64,000 nucleotides of DNA from Lachnobacterium bovis (GTDB lineage: Bacteria > Bacillota > Clostridia > Lachnospirales > Lachnospiraceae): positions 186,001 through 250,000 of the forward strand of contig NZ_FOGW01000005.1 of assembly GCF_900111325.1 (NCBI RefSeq). The letters are read 5' to 3'. Positions within the stretch are counted from its first letter, which is position 1, and each line of letters begins with the position of its first letter. Position numbers and translations under genes: made by a program. This document shows, piece after piece, positions 35,452 to 44,617 of this stretch. Below the pieces are notes generated by a model. It ran no database searches. It was not told the DNA's origin and saw only the letters and a list, made by a program, of their open reading frames with translations.

Positions 35452-35733
35452 CTATTTACCTGTACTTATATAATAACTAAAATGCGACCATAAATTTATC
35501 ATCAAATTTGAAATCGTATTTAAAATCCAAGAACCACAAATAAGCATTGTAACAAATACTGCTATAACTTTAGGAACAAATGTAAGTGTCTGCTCTTGAA
35601 TTGACGTAACTGTTTGGAAAATACTGACTATTAAACCAACTATCAAAGAAACTAATAGTAGTGGTGCTGAAACCATAATAATAGTAAAAATTGCATCTCT
35701 TGCGATATCTAAAACTATACCCTCTGTAATCAT
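35452..35733 (-). CDS. fliQ: Flagellar export gate protein FliQ
   Basis: Small export gate subunit of 93 residues with two membrane helices (about 15-38 and 50-78). The typical LIVGLIVSIFQTVTSIQEQT and LTFVPKVIAVF segments are present. It lies between fliP and fliR with short spacing. Confidence 0.94.
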   Translation of the reverse strand: MITEGIVLDIARDAIFTIIMVSAPLLLVSLIVGLIVSIFQTVTSIQEQTLTFVPKVIAVFVTMLICGSWILNTISNLMINLWSHFSYYISTGK

Positions 35734-35759
35734 ATTTTCACCCTCTTATACCTTTTTAA

Positions 35760-36659
35760 TCACTGAAACGTCTGTAGAACTCCCATAATAACCAAATTCC
35801 ATCCATCTGCTAAAACAAACAACAAAATTTTAAACGGCAAAGAAATAGTCGTTGGTGGAAGCATCATCATACCCATTGACATAAGTACAGATGAAACTAC
35901 CATATCAATTACAATAAACGGTACATAAATTAAAAAACCAATTATAAAAGATGTTCTTAACTCACTTAAAATAAACGCTGGCACTAATGTTGTAAAAGGA
36001 ATATCATCATAACTTTTATATGATTTAACATCCTTTCCTGACATTTTTACAAATGCCTTTACATCTTTTGTTTGAGTTTGACCATACATAAATTCGCGAA
36101 GTGGACCTTCTGCTAACTCTATAGCTCTTTCTTGTGTAATTTCTCCTTTGTCTAGCGGTTTAATTGCCTGATCATTTATTTTTATAAATGTTGGCGACAT
36201 AATAAAAAAGGTCATAAATAATGCTAATCCAACTAAAACCTGGTTTGGTGGTGAAGACTGCGTACCTATGGCCGTTCTCACAAAATGAAGACAAATAATA
36301 ATCCTTGTAAAAGATGTTAACATTATAAGAATAGCTGGTGCTAATGCTAAAACTGTCAACACAAGTAGCATCTTAATTGGTGTTGACACAGATCCATTAT
36401 CATTATTATAATTTATTGATAAACCATTATTATTATCATTCTTGGCGTTTGGATTTACCCCTGTATTATCACCCTGCAATTTTCCTATATCTTTTGACGG
36501 ATTATTTGTTGCTGTCATTACTGATATTCTATTATTATAATCATTTACAGTACTAGCTTTTACTTCACTTTCTTCTAGTTTAAAAGCTAATAGTAAAAAA
36601 ATTGCACTCAATAAAAAAACTATTATTATTTTCCTTTTTATTATTTTTGTCTTTTTCAT
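35760..36659 (-). CDS. fliP: Flagellar export gate protein FliP
   Basis: Pore-forming export gate subunit, 299 residues. It has an N-terminal signal-type helix (about 10-27) and an unusually long Asn-rich external stretch (about 35-90). The conserved helices include TSFTRIIICLHFVRTAIGTQ and QVLVGLALFMTFFIMSP. VPAFILSELRTSFIIGFLIY and the C-terminal GWNLVIMGVL complete the family pattern. It lies 4 bp downstream of fliO. Confidence 0.95.
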   Translation of the reverse strand: MKKTKIIKRKIIIVFLLSAIFLLLAFKLEESEVKASTVNDYNNRISVMTATNNPSKDIGKLQGDNTGVNPNAKNDNNNGLSINYNNDNGSVSTPIKMLLVLTVLALAPAILIMLTSFTRIIICLHFVRTAIGTQSSPPNQVLVGLALFMTFFIMSPTFIKINDQAIKPLDKGEITQERAIELAEGPLREFMYGQTQTKDVKAFVKMSGKDVKSYKSYDDIPFTTLVPAFILSELRTSFIIGFLIYVPFIVIDMVVSSVLMSMGMMMLPPTTISLPFKILLFVLADGWNLVIMGVLQTFQ

Positions 36660-36663
36660 AATC

Positions 36664-37032
36664 TTAATCCTGCTTTTTTGGTATTTTATCTTTTATTTTT
36701 GAAAAAATTTCCTGAAATGAATCTTCAACTTTTGTAAACTCCTGCTCTTCTAAAAACGATAAGTCTGTTAATTCGTCTTCTTTTACCTCTGTCAGAAAAG
36801 TTACATTATCTTTTCCAACAGCGACTACAATATATTTTTTTCCAATTTTTACTAAGCAAATATTCTTATTTGCCCCTACCTTAGTTGCTTCTACAACTTT
36901 CAAATTACTATTGTGTCCTTGTAATTTTTCGTATTTTGCCAACCATTTTGTAACAAAATATGCTGATGCTAAAACAAATAAAAAAATCAGCAGGACCCCT
37001 ATCAACTGTACAAAGCTTTCTATCGTACTCAT
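36664..37032 (-). CDS. fliO: Flagellar export assembly protein FliO
   Basis: The 122 residues have one membrane helix (about 8-28) and a small cytoplasmic domain with the usual ATKVGANKNICLVKIGKKYI core. FliO aids assembly of the FliP-FliQ-FliR gate. It opens the fliO-fliP-fliQ-fliR set and is separated from cheY by a 215-bp gap with a predicted RNA fold. Confidence 0.85.
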   Translation of the reverse strand: MSTIESFVQLIGVLLIFLFVLASAYFVTKWLAKYEKLQGHNSNLKVVEATKVGANKNICLVKIGKKYIVVAVGKDNVTFLTEVKEDELTDLSFLEEQEFTKVEDSFQEIFSKIKDKIPKKQD

Positions 37033-37087
37033 CTCTTATTCCCCTATTATTCTTTTAAAAATATTTAACCTCTTCATAATAGCACTT

Positions 37088-37156
37088 AAAAGGGTGACTC
37101 CTACAAACTGTCTACATAGCATAAACACTATCATAAACAGCCGTAGTCCCCCTTTT
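37088..37156 (-). ncRNA. Predicted structured RNA element between cheY and fliO
   Basis: The minus-strand transcript of this gap can fold into one long, interrupted hairpin. The outer stem AAAAGGG/CCCTTTT pairs 37156-37150 with 37094-37088. Inner helices are AGTC/GACT (37145-37148 with 37096-37099), ACAG/CTGT (37137-37140 with 37108-37111) and ATAG/CTAT in the terminal part. It has no T-run, so it is not an ordinary terminator. A second small hairpin (CGCACTTTATGCG, about 37190-37202) lies closer to cheY. It matches no RNA class I know. Confidence 0.4.
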
Positions 37157-37247
37157 AATCAAATAAACAAACATTTTTTACATAACACACGCACTTTATG
37201 CGCCTGCCAATTTCATTTTATATTTCGTATTATATTTAATTTGTAAT

Positions 37248-37610
37248 TTAACCTATAACTTTCTTTACTGCCTCTAATACACGCTCTGGCTGGAATGGTT
37301 TTACGATAAAGTCTTTTGCTCCTGACTGGATTGCTTCAATAACCATTGCCTGCTGACCCATTGCTGAACACATAATTATACATGCATCAGGATTGGTTTC
37401 CCTAATTTTTTTAAGAGCTTGTATACCGTCCATCTCTGGCATTGTAATATCCATGAGTACAAGGTCAGGTTTAGTTTCCTCATATTTTTCTACGGCTTTA
37501 GCTCCATTTTCAGCTTCGCCAACGATTGTATATCCATTTTTTGATAGGATATCTTTAATCATCATTCTCATAAACGCTGCGTCATCACAAATTAATACAT
37601 TTTTTGCCAT
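37248..37610 (-). CDS. cheY: Chemotaxis response regulator CheY
   Basis: Single receiver domain of 120 residues. The acidic pocket is in NVLICDDAAFMRMMIKDIL, the phospho-Asp is residue 54 (LVLMDITMPEMDG), the switch Ser is in IIMCSAMGQ, and the Lys is in DFIVKPFQPERV. When phosphorylated by CheA it binds FliM/FliY at the switch. It lies between fliY and fliO, as in Bacillus. Confidence 0.95.
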   Translation of the reverse strand: MAKNVLICDDAAFMRMMIKDILSKNGYTIVGEAENGAKAVEKYEETKPDLVLMDITMPEMDGIQALKKIRETNPDACIIMCSAMGQQAMVIEAIQSGAKDFIVKPFQPERVLEAVKKVIG

Positions 37611-37630
37611 AATCTCATATCTCCTGTTCT

Positions 37631-38794
37631 TTAACTATTTTTGATTGGATTTACGGTATTTATAATTTCTGTAATTCTAACTCCAAAGCTTTCCTCGATT
37701 ACTACAACTTCGCCTCTTGCAACATACTTACCATTTACTAGTACATCTATTGGCTCTCCGGCAATCTTATCTAGCTCAATAATCTTACCTGGACTTAAAT
37801 CCAAAATTTCTGAAATTGTTTTATTAGTTCTGCCAAGCTCAACCGTAACGTTAAGCGGAACATCCATAATTAAATCAATATTTTCTGGTTGCACCTGTTG
37901 GAATTGTCCTCCACTAAAGCTCTGGAACTGAGCCGGTTGAACATTCACAGGCTGCTGATTATAAACCTGTCCCATTGGTTGTCCTCCCATTGGCTGCCCC
38001 ATCTGTGGTGGTGGTGCCTGTTGTGGTGCCGCCGCTGGTGGTGGAGCTGCCTGAGCTGCTGCCGCCACAGAATCTGTCTCTTCTTCCATGTTGGCTGATA
38101 CACCCTTACACATTTCTCTAGCAAATTCAAATGGATATAGTTGCATTATTTCGCTGTCAACTAAATCTCCAATCTGCATTCTAAACTTAATCAGTACAAA
38201 TGGATGAGTTAAAAACTCATCAATTGATGCTTCATCTACATCATCCTGTGGATTAATGAGATCTGCAACTGGTGGACTTATATCTATCATCCTATTCAAC
38301 ATTGAAGAAAGTGAAGTAGATGCTGCACCCATCATTTGGTTCATAGCTTCACTAATAGCACTTAAATGCAACTCTCCTAGTTCTCCTTCAACATTTTGAC
38401 CATCTCCACCCATCATTAAATCGGTAATAATTTTTACATCTCGCTCTTTTAAAACAAGAATATTACTACCATCTAATCCAACTGTGTATGCAATTCTAAT
38501 AAATACACAAGGTCTCTCATACGTTTCTTCTATATCGCTCCATGTCGAATAAGATACAATAGGTGTTGATATTTCAACTTTTCTATTTACTAGAGCGAAT
38601 AAAGTAGTCGCTGCAGAGCCCATACTTATGTTGGAAATTTCACCAATGGCATCTTTTTCGTCTTCTGTTAAAGTGTTGCCCCCTCCGCCTTCAGCAGATG
38701 TATCCTCGGCTGCACCGCCGCCTTCACTTCCAGAAGCATCTCCGCCACCATTAATTAATGCATTGATTTCATCTTGGGATAATACTCCATCCAT
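37631..38794 (-). CDS. fliY: Flagellar motor switch phosphatase FliY
   Basis: Switch protein of 387 residues that also dephosphorylates CheY-P. The N-terminal VLSQDEINALING is a FliM-type CheY-P-binding peptide. Two CheC-type active helices are seen: IGEISNISMGSAATTLFALV (near 50) and LSAISEAMNQMMGAASTSLS (near 145). A Pro/Gln/Gly-rich linker (about 245-300) leads to the C-terminal FliN domain (PLNVTVELGRTNKTISEIL). It lies 6 bp after fliM. Confidence 0.94.
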   Translation of the reverse strand: MDGVLSQDEINALINGGGDASGSEGGGAAEDTSAEGGGGNTLTEDEKDAIGEISNISMGSAATTLFALVNRKVEISTPIVSYSTWSDIEETYERPCVFIRIAYTVGLDGSNILVLKERDVKIITDLMMGGDGQNVEGELGELHLSAISEAMNQMMGAASTSLSSMLNRMIDISPPVADLINPQDDVDEASIDEFLTHPFVLIKFRMQIGDLVDSEIMQLYPFEFAREMCKGVSANMEEETDSVAAAAQAAPPPAAAPQQAPPPQMGQPMGGQPMGQVYNQQPVNVQPAQFQSFSGGQFQQVQPENIDLIMDVPLNVTVELGRTNKTISEILDLSPGKIIELDKIAGEPIDVLVNGKYVARGEVVVIEESFGVRITEIINTVNPIKNS

Positions 38795-38800
38795 AAAATA

Positions 38801-39778
38801 CTACTCCTCTCTAACCACTGAAGTGACCCTCACTGCATAGGCATCTCCTGACGCACCAGGTAAAGCTGTAAACTTTTTAATAGTCCCAACATAAACATCT
38901 AGTTCGTCATCAACTTTCTTATCTAATCTTACAATATCTCCCGCTTGTAGCGTTGAAAAATCGAGAACAGATAAGTTACATTGTCCTAAGATGACTCGCA
39001 TAGGAATCTGGGCTTTCGAAATTAAAGTTTCAATATCACCTGCATATGTTGTCTCATCGTGATTTTGTATATTTGAAAACCAATACTTGGTATTCAACCT
39101 ATCCATAATATCTTCTATTGTGATATAAGGTAGACAAATATTCATAAGTCCCTCTACATCACCTATAGTAATATTTAATGTTACAATAGCTATCATTTCA
39201 CTTGGAGAAATGATCTGGGCATATTGTGAATTCGTTTCAATTCTTTCTAATCTTGGATGTATATCTTCTACGTTTTCCCATGGTTCACGCAATAAATTAA
39301 CGCAAACAACCAAAATTCTTTCAATTATTAGTAATTCTATTTCTGAAAAATCTCTTTGTTTATCAAGTGGTTCTCCTCTTCCTCCTAGCATTCTATCCAC
39401 CATTGCATATCCTAGATTTGATGCAAGCTCCAAAATAATACTTCCTTGTAATGGTGCAAAATCAACAATTCCTAGTAGAACTGGATTCGACAGTGCATTC
39501 GCAAATTCAGAATATGTAACAGCCTCAGAGTTAACAACTGAAACCTGAACCGCTTTACGAAGGTATACAGGAAGGTTCGTTGATAATAAGCGACCATAAT
39601 GTTCAAATATCATCTCAAGTGTTCTCAAATGTTCTTTGGAAAACTTTGATGGTCGCGCAAAATCATAATCTTTTACTGGTTTTTCATCAGTTTCCTTTAT
39701 CTCATCAACATCAAGTTCTCCTGAACTTAATGCATTTAACAACGAATCTATTTCACTTTGGGATAATACGTCACTCAA
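38801..39778 (-). CDS. fliM: Flagellar motor switch protein FliM
   Basis: Middle switch protein of the C ring, 325 residues. The N-terminal CheY-P-binding peptide is DVLSQSEIDSLLNALSSGE. The middle CheC-like domain lacks phosphatase residues, as usual, and the C-terminal FliN-like domain is QIPMRVILGQCNLSVLDFST. It lies between fliL and fliY. Confidence 0.95.
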   Translation of the reverse strand: MSDVLSQSEIDSLLNALSSGELDVDEIKETDEKPVKDYDFARPSKFSKEHLRTLEMIFEHYGRLLSTNLPVYLRKAVQVSVVNSEAVTYSEFANALSNPVLLGIVDFAPLQGSIILELASNLGYAMVDRMLGGRGEPLDKQRDFSEIELLIIERILVVCVNLLREPWENVEDIHPRLERIETNSQYAQIISPSEMIAIVTLNITIGDVEGLMNICLPYITIEDIMDRLNTKYWFSNIQNHDETTYAGDIETLISKAQIPMRVILGQCNLSVLDFSTLQAGDIVRLDKKVDDELDVYVGTIKKFTALPGASGDAYAVRVTSVVREE

Positions 39779-39831
39779 ATATTCTCACCACCTATTTATA
39801 AATTTTGCAAAGCTTTTCGTATAACCTTCTA

Positions 39832-40359
39832 CTACTCTGTCTGAACTGTCGAGAAATTAACTCCAATAACAAAGTCTTTACCAAACATATCTTGAATATC
39901 TTTTAGAATTGCTTTCTTAACAGCATCAGTATCTGCATTAAATTGCTCTATAGTATATTTACGAACAATAACATTGATGTCGTTTAATACTATCGTACTC
40001 TTTTCATCAAGTGCTGCTGGGCCATATTTCTTATAGCCTTCGCTAGTCTTATCTAATGACAAAGAAATACCTAATACTGCAAAGTGACTCTTTCCATCAG
40101 AACCCTTTGCCAAGTTAATTGTCATCGTTGTTTTTTCTCCGTCTTTTAATTGATAAGTTTCTACATTTTCAATAGGTACATCCGTCACAGATGCACCGCT
40201 ACCGTTCTTTAATTCAAGATCAATAGCACTACTTACCTGCTCAATTAATTTGTTAGCTTTTTGAGTTTCTGGCAAAATTGAGAAGACCATAAGACCTGAT
40301 AGCACAACATTTGCAAAAACTAAAGCTAAAATAATAACTGATATAAGATTCTTTTTCAT
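39832..40359 (-). CDS. fliL: Flagellar basal body-associated protein FliL
   Basis: Single-pass membrane protein at the stator that affects torque, about 175 residues. From the ATG at 40359, with AGAGGTAGAG upstream, it begins MKKNLISVIILALVFANVVL, a membrane helix followed by a periplasmic/external domain. The 21 codons upstream (to 40422) contain no ribosome site and are rejected. The call rests on layout and position between motB and fliM; sequence identity to FliL is modest. Confidence 0.75.
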   Translation of the reverse strand: MKKNLISVIILALVFANVVLSGLMVFSILPETQKANKLIEQVSSAIDLELKNGSGASVTDVPIENVETYQLKDGEKTTMTINLAKGSDGKSHFAVLGISLSLDKTSEGYKKYGPAALDEKSTIVLNDINVIVRKYTIEQFNADTDAVKKAILKDIQDMFGKDFVIGVNFSTVQTE

Positions 40360-40422
40360 GTTCTCTACCTCTCGTTGAAATTTATATCTCTTATCAATAG
40401 TACTTTCGTTAATTTTGTCCAA

Positions 40423-41331
40423 TTACTTAATATCTGAACTCAATGAATTATAAATTTTAAACTCTACACGCCTATTAAAAGCTCTTCCTTCAGCTGTACC
40501 ATTATCCGCAACTGGTACTGTTTCTCCTCTTCCAGAGGATTTTACATTTGCTGGATTTAAACCTGTCCTTGATAAAACATAATCCATAACGCTTAATGCA
40601 CGATACATCGAAAGTACATTGTTATTTGGATACTTCGCTGATGAAATAGGAACATTATCTGTATGTCCTTCTATATCTATCGTGTTTTGTGTATATAATC
40701 CTAATATCTGAGATATCTTATCTAGGATTGCACTTGCTTCTGGTTTAACATCAGATTTTCCTGAATCAAAAAGCAATGCGCCTTGTACATTTAACTGTAC
40801 ATATTGTTGATTAAAATCTACTTGTATATTATTTGTCATTCCTGCCTGATCTATCATTTTTTGTATTTCTTCTGCCATTTCTTCTGACTGATCAAGCGCT
40901 TGCTGTTTGTATTCCTTTACGGCTGTTTCTTTTTGCTTTTCTGTTTCAGTTTTTGAAGTCGAATTTTGTTCAGGTTCCTCGGTACCTACATTATTATTTT
41001 CTGTCATTGATTTTTCTTGTGTATTATTTTCATTTTCTGGTTTTTCTGGTGACTTTGAGTTTGCCATTGCATTATAGTAAGTATCAAGGAATTCTAATTG
41101 AGCAACGCCCCCTGATACCATGTTTCCATTTCCAATACTAGCTCCTCCCGCTGGTAATATACTAAAACTACTCTGCAAAGAAGAAATAACCATTTCAAAT
41201 TTTGCTGCATCTACACTAGACATTGAGAAAAGTAAAACGAAGAAACATAATAGCAAATTCATAAGATCCGAGAATGTAGCCATCCATGCTGGCGAACCCT
41301 TAGGAGCTTCCTCTTCTTTTTTCTTTGCCAT
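40423..41331 (-). CDS. motB: Flagellar stator protein MotB
   Basis: Stator subunit that anchors to peptidoglycan, 302 residues. The single membrane helix carries the ion-binding Asp22 (WMATFSDLMNLLLCFFVLL). An acidic Glu/Lys/Gln linker (about 95-165) and an OmpA-type domain (FDSGKSDVKPEA, IEGHTDNVPIS, SGRGETVPVADN) follow. Its ATG overlaps the motA stop by 1 nt. The coupling ion is not decided here. Confidence 0.94.
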   Translation of the reverse strand: MAKKKEEEAPKGSPAWMATFSDLMNLLLCFFVLLFSMSSVDAAKFEMVISSLQSSFSILPAGGASIGNGNMVSGGVAQLEFLDTYYNAMANSKSPEKPENENNTQEKSMTENNNVGTEEPEQNSTSKTETEKQKETAVKEYKQQALDQSEEMAEEIQKMIDQAGMTNNIQVDFNQQYVQLNVQGALLFDSGKSDVKPEASAILDKISQILGLYTQNTIDIEGHTDNVPISSAKYPNNNVLSMYRALSVMDYVLSRTGLNPANVKSSGRGETVPVADNGTAEGRAFNRRVEFKIYNSLSSDIK

Positions 41332-42125
41332 TATTCTTCACCTCCACCTCCGCTTGCACCTACACTATCTCTTTGTGAAGGAGCTAAGAATGATTTAAGC
41401 TTTTCTTCTATAACTCTTGGGTTTTCTCCTGCTTGAATAGAAAGTAATCCCTCTACAGTAACTTCTCGCATAGTAACCTCAAGAGAATCATTTACCTTTA
41501 ACTTAGAAGCAACTGGGTTTGTTATCCAGTTAGCAATTAATGAACCATACAATGTTGTAAGCAAAGCTACCGCCATTGAAGGACCGATTGTTGATGAATC
41601 TGATAAGTTCTTTAACATGTTTACAAGACCTACTAGTGTACCAATCATACCCCAAGCTGGTCCCATTTCACCCCATTTATCCCAAAATGAAATGGTTGTT
41701 TTATGTCTCTCTTGCAAACACATCATATCTGTCTCTAAAATTCCACGTACTAATTCTGGATCAGTACCATCAACTACCAACATAATTCCTTTTTTTAGGA
41801 AAGGATCTTCAATGTTGTTAGCTGCCTCTTCAAGTGCTAATAAGCCTTCCTTTCTTGCTACGTTAGACATGTCAATTATACTTTTTATTATTTCGCCAGG
41901 ATCTTGTGTATTTTCCTTAAAAATAAGTCCCATACCCTTTAGGCCATTTATAAAGTCTGGCAATTTGTTAGATGCTAGTGTACTCGATAGTGAGCCACCA
42001 ATTGTGATAATAACGGACGGTACATCAATAAAGTTTCCAAATGCTGCTACACCACCCGAACTAATAATACCGAAAACTACCATTACTAAACCAAGTACTA
42101 TTCCTGCTAGAGATGCTATATCCAA
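41331..42125 (-). CDS. motA: Flagellar stator protein MotA
   Basis: Ion-channel stator subunit with four membrane helices, 264 residues. The cytoplasmic loop with charged residues and the motif WGEMGPAWGMIGTLVGLVNM plus TLYGSLIANWI are diagnostic. The start codon is TTG at 42125 with GGAAGGTG about 8 nt upstream. The C-terminus ends in SVGASGGGGEE, overlapping motB. A dedicated promoter lies at 42207-42235. Confidence 0.94.
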   Translation of the reverse strand: MDIASLAGIVLGLVMVVFGIISSGGVAAFGNFIDVPSVIITIGGSLSSTLASNKLPDFINGLKGMGLIFKENTQDPGEIIKSIIDMSNVARKEGLLALEEAANNIEDPFLKKGIMLVVDGTDPELVRGILETDMMCLQERHKTTISFWDKWGEMGPAWGMIGTLVGLVNMLKNLSDSSTIGPSMAVALLTTLYGSLIANWITNPVASKLKVNDSLEVTMREVTVEGLLSIQAGENPRVIEEKLKSFLAPSQRDSVGASGGGGEE

Positions 42126-42206
42126 TACTATACACCTTCCATTCCTAAGACAGCTAGATAGTATAAATCTAGTAAATTTTTATTTATCTCACACACTAAC
42201 AATTTA

Positions 42207-42235
42207 ATTTTACTAGACTACATCTACTATGTCTA
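42207..42235 (-). promoter_or_regulatory. Sigma-A-type promoter for motA and downstream genes
   Basis: On the minus strand TAGACA (42235-42230), a 17-nt spacer and TAAAAT (42212-42207) each differ from consensus by one base. Transcription would start near 42200, about 75 nt before motA. With the terminator at 42357-42384 this restarts transcription of the stator, switch and export genes. Confidence 0.55.
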
Positions 42236-42356
42236 TTTATTTTTTGTAAGTTTTTATTTTTTAGCCAATTAATCTTACAGTTGGTTATTTCCTCCCTTTT
42301 TGTGTATGCAATTCACTTAATTACAATAATTTCTTTATTTTGCTTATGCTAGAAAG

Positions 42357-42384
42357 AAAGGGGAATGATACTCTATCATCCCCC
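42357..42384 (-). terminator. Terminator between flgE and motA
   Basis: On the minus strand GGGGGATGATAGAGTATCAT is followed by TCCCCTTTCTTTC. The GGGG/CCCC and ATGAT/ATCAT arms form a stable stem with a 4-6 nt loop and a T-rich tail. It splits the flagellar locus into at least two transcription units. Confidence 0.7.
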
Positions 42385-42477
42385 TATTAATTTGTAAGTT
42401 AATCTACCGTAATTTATCAGCCTAAAATAATTTTCACATTATTTTTCGGCTAGATATCACATCTATTTTAGATTAAC

Positions 42478-44034
42478 TTAACGTTTTAAATTAATTAATT
42501 CTTCTAAAAGTGTATCAGATGTTGTAATTACTCTTGAGTTAGCCTGGAAACCTCTTTGAGTAACAATCATATCCGTAAATTGTGCTGATAAATCAACGTT
42601 TGACATTTCAATTTGTCCAGATGTCATTTTTGAACCATCCGCATTGATTGCAACACCAATTCCATCAAAATCACCTGAATTCAATGTTGTTTTGTAACAG
42701 TTTTCACCTATTTTTTCCAAACCAGATGCATTTGCGAACTGTGCCACTGGAATCTGTCCTAATAGAACTGTATTACCATTATTATATGCACCATACACTA
42801 AGCCAGATTGATCAATTGTAATACCTGTAAGTGCACCTAATTTTTTACCAGTGCCAACACCTGCATCTGTACCATTTTTCATTCCTAAAGTTGATACTCC
42901 ACCATTATTAGAGTTTTGCATTGATGAAAAATCAATATTAACATTGGCAAAGTTTCTACCCTCTGCAGCATTAATATAACCATTATCATACTGCTTATTT
43001 CCATTTGGATCTAATTCAGGTACACCGCTTCCATCAACTTTTAGTTTTCCTTTTAATTCCATAACTATAGATTTCACTCTATCATTAACATCTTGTCCTT
43101 CAACAGTTGTTCTAGCATCTTTACCACCCGCTCTAACAGCTGCTGCATCTGTAATATCTGCAGTTACTTCTGTCATTCCTGTAAAAGTACCTTTTGATCC
43201 GTCATATACTAAATACTGAGGTTTAAAAAATTCACCTAATCTACTTGACTGTGGATCATCTGGATCATATATAGGCTTTCCACTTGAATCTACAACTGTT
43301 TTTCCATTTGAATCTTGTATATCAGTTAAAGCAACAGTATATACGCCTTCTGCATCAGTAGCTTTAACTGTAAACTTTGCAGTATATGAATATCCTAAAT
43401 CATCGTATAATGAAAGGTTCATTGTATATCCTTTATCAGGATCAGTTACGTTTGTATCGTTTTTATCTAAAATACCTAAAACATGACCATCCGTTGTAGC
43501 CTCTGGAGCTGAATTTTTTGTCTTTGGAGACATTAACTGTAAAGGTGAAACTGTGTCCTTTAAGATTTTTACTTCCCCAGTATCTGCATCTACAGATGTT
43601 TGCCATCCTTGAACTGTGTAACCTGTTGAACTCATGCAAAGGAAACCATTTCCATCAATATAAAATGAACCAGCTCTTGTAAAGTATCTATTTTTTCCAT
43701 CACTAACTATAAAAAAGTTAGTTGTTTGACTATCTGTTAATTTAATATCAAAAGGATCACCTGTAGTTTCTGCTGCACCTGCAGATGTAATATTTATTTT
43801 AGTTGAACCAGTTGTTACACCTAAACCAATTTGTTTTGCATTAACACCACCAACACCATTTGCTGCATCTCCTCCCGATGCACTTGATGTTGTCTGATAC
43901 ATAATCTCAGTAAATCTAACAGCAGAAGCTTTAAATGCCTCTGTATTAACGTTTGCAATGTTGTTACCTATAACGTCCATTCTTGTCTGATGTGTCTTAA
44001 GACCTGACACAGCAGAGTACATTGATCTCATCAT
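42478..44034 (-). CDS. flgE: Flagellar hook protein FlgE
   Basis: Hook subunit, 518 residues, with the rod/hook family N-terminus (RSMYSAVSGLKTHQTRMDVI, GNNIANVNTEAFK) and C-terminus (SNVDLSAQFTDMIVTQRGFQ, then ANSRVITTSDTLLEELINL). The middle is a Thr/Gly/Asp-rich surface domain. The start has AGGAGG 10 nt upstream. The length and place after flgD and the TIGR02530 gene favour FlgE over the rod proteins. Confidence 0.92.
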   Translation of the reverse strand: MMRSMYSAVSGLKTHQTRMDVIGNNIANVNTEAFKASAVRFTEIMYQTTSSASGGDAANGVGGVNAKQIGLGVTTGSTKINITSAGAAETTGDPFDIKLTDSQTTNFFIVSDGKNRYFTRAGSFYIDGNGFLCMSSTGYTVQGWQTSVDADTGEVKILKDTVSPLQLMSPKTKNSAPEATTDGHVLGILDKNDTNVTDPDKGYTMNLSLYDDLGYSYTAKFTVKATDAEGVYTVALTDIQDSNGKTVVDSSGKPIYDPDDPQSSRLGEFFKPQYLVYDGSKGTFTGMTEVTADITDAAAVRAGGKDARTTVEGQDVNDRVKSIVMELKGKLKVDGSGVPELDPNGNKQYDNGYINAAEGRNFANVNIDFSSMQNSNNGGVSTLGMKNGTDAGVGTGKKLGALTGITIDQSGLVYGAYNNGNTVLLGQIPVAQFANASGLEKIGENCYKTTLNSGDFDGIGVAINADGSKMTSGQIEMSNVDLSAQFTDMIVTQRGFQANSRVITTSDTLLEELINLKR

Positions 44035-44118
44035 AATGCACTGACCTCCTAATTTCTAGATAGTGCATATTATTCCTTCTATCTTTCGGGAATAAGAAAG
44101 CTTCCATAAGGTCCAGCT

Positions 44119-44529
44119 TTACATAATTATTGCACCATCAATATTTGTAAAAATATTACTCTTCGATTCTTCTTGATTCAAAGCTGTTACAACAGTTTTA
44201 TTTTTTATGTTGACTATAAAAGCCATTGAATCAACAATTACTAAAGACTCGTTAATTCCTTTTTCACTTGCCTTTTGAACTCCAGCCTCTAAACGTTTAC
44301 TTTGACTTGTAGAAAGATTTATATTTCTTGAAGCCATCCTATTTGTTGCATGTTTAGAGAACTTTAATTCTGCTGAAATATCATTAGTCGCATCCTGCTT
44401 CTTTTTTAAGATATCCGCAAAATCAAAATTTTTATTTTCATGTGTTTCAGATGAAGTTTTATTCTTTAAATACTGCTGTGAAAGTTGTTCAATGGAAGTG
44501 AATTGGTTTGCTATTTTGTTATAAGCCAT
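44119..44529 (-). CDS. Flagellar operon protein (TIGR02530 family)
   Basis: The 136 residues end with KFSKHATNRMASRNINLSTS and SKRLEAGVQKASEKGINESL, the pattern of the flagellar operon protein family TIGR02530 found between flgD and flgE in Firmicutes and spirochaetes. A C-terminal VDSMAFIVNIKNKTVVTAL forms a beta segment. The role in hook assembly is not defined. It is cytoplasmic, without a signal peptide. Confidence 0.8.
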   Translation of the reverse strand: MAYNKIANQFTSIEQLSQQYLKNKTSSETHENKNFDFADILKKKQDATNDISAELKFSKHATNRMASRNINLSTSQSKRLEAGVQKASEKGINESLVIVDSMAFIVNIKNKTVVTALNQEESKSNIFTNIDGAIIM

Positions 44530-44617
44530 GCCAAATCCCTCCTTTTATGACTTAAAAAATAAATGTTTAACCTATAAAAAATATAACTTAATCTACCTAG
44601 ACGATTAATATATTCAC

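Larger units (their letters stand above)
42126..42477. other. 352-bp gap between flgE and motA, no gene found (flbD missing)
   Basis: Clostridial flagellar loci usually carry flbD (about 65 codons) here, but no such frame exists on the minus strand. The gap holds three things. A T-less hairpin lies just after flgE (AGCC at 42419-42422 with GGCT at 42448-42451). A terminator follows at 42357-42384. Last is an orphan ribosome site, GGGAGG (42296-42291), followed by AAATAACCAACTG, then AGATTAATTGGC and stops. That last stretch could be a decayed flbD start, which is speculative. The motA promoter lies at its end. Confidence 0.6.

Noticed and set aside
37961..38060. GC-richer repeat-like tract in fliY with an open frame on each strand
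   Set aside because: It encodes the Pro/Gln/Gly linker of FliY. The overlapping frames have no start signals or similarity.
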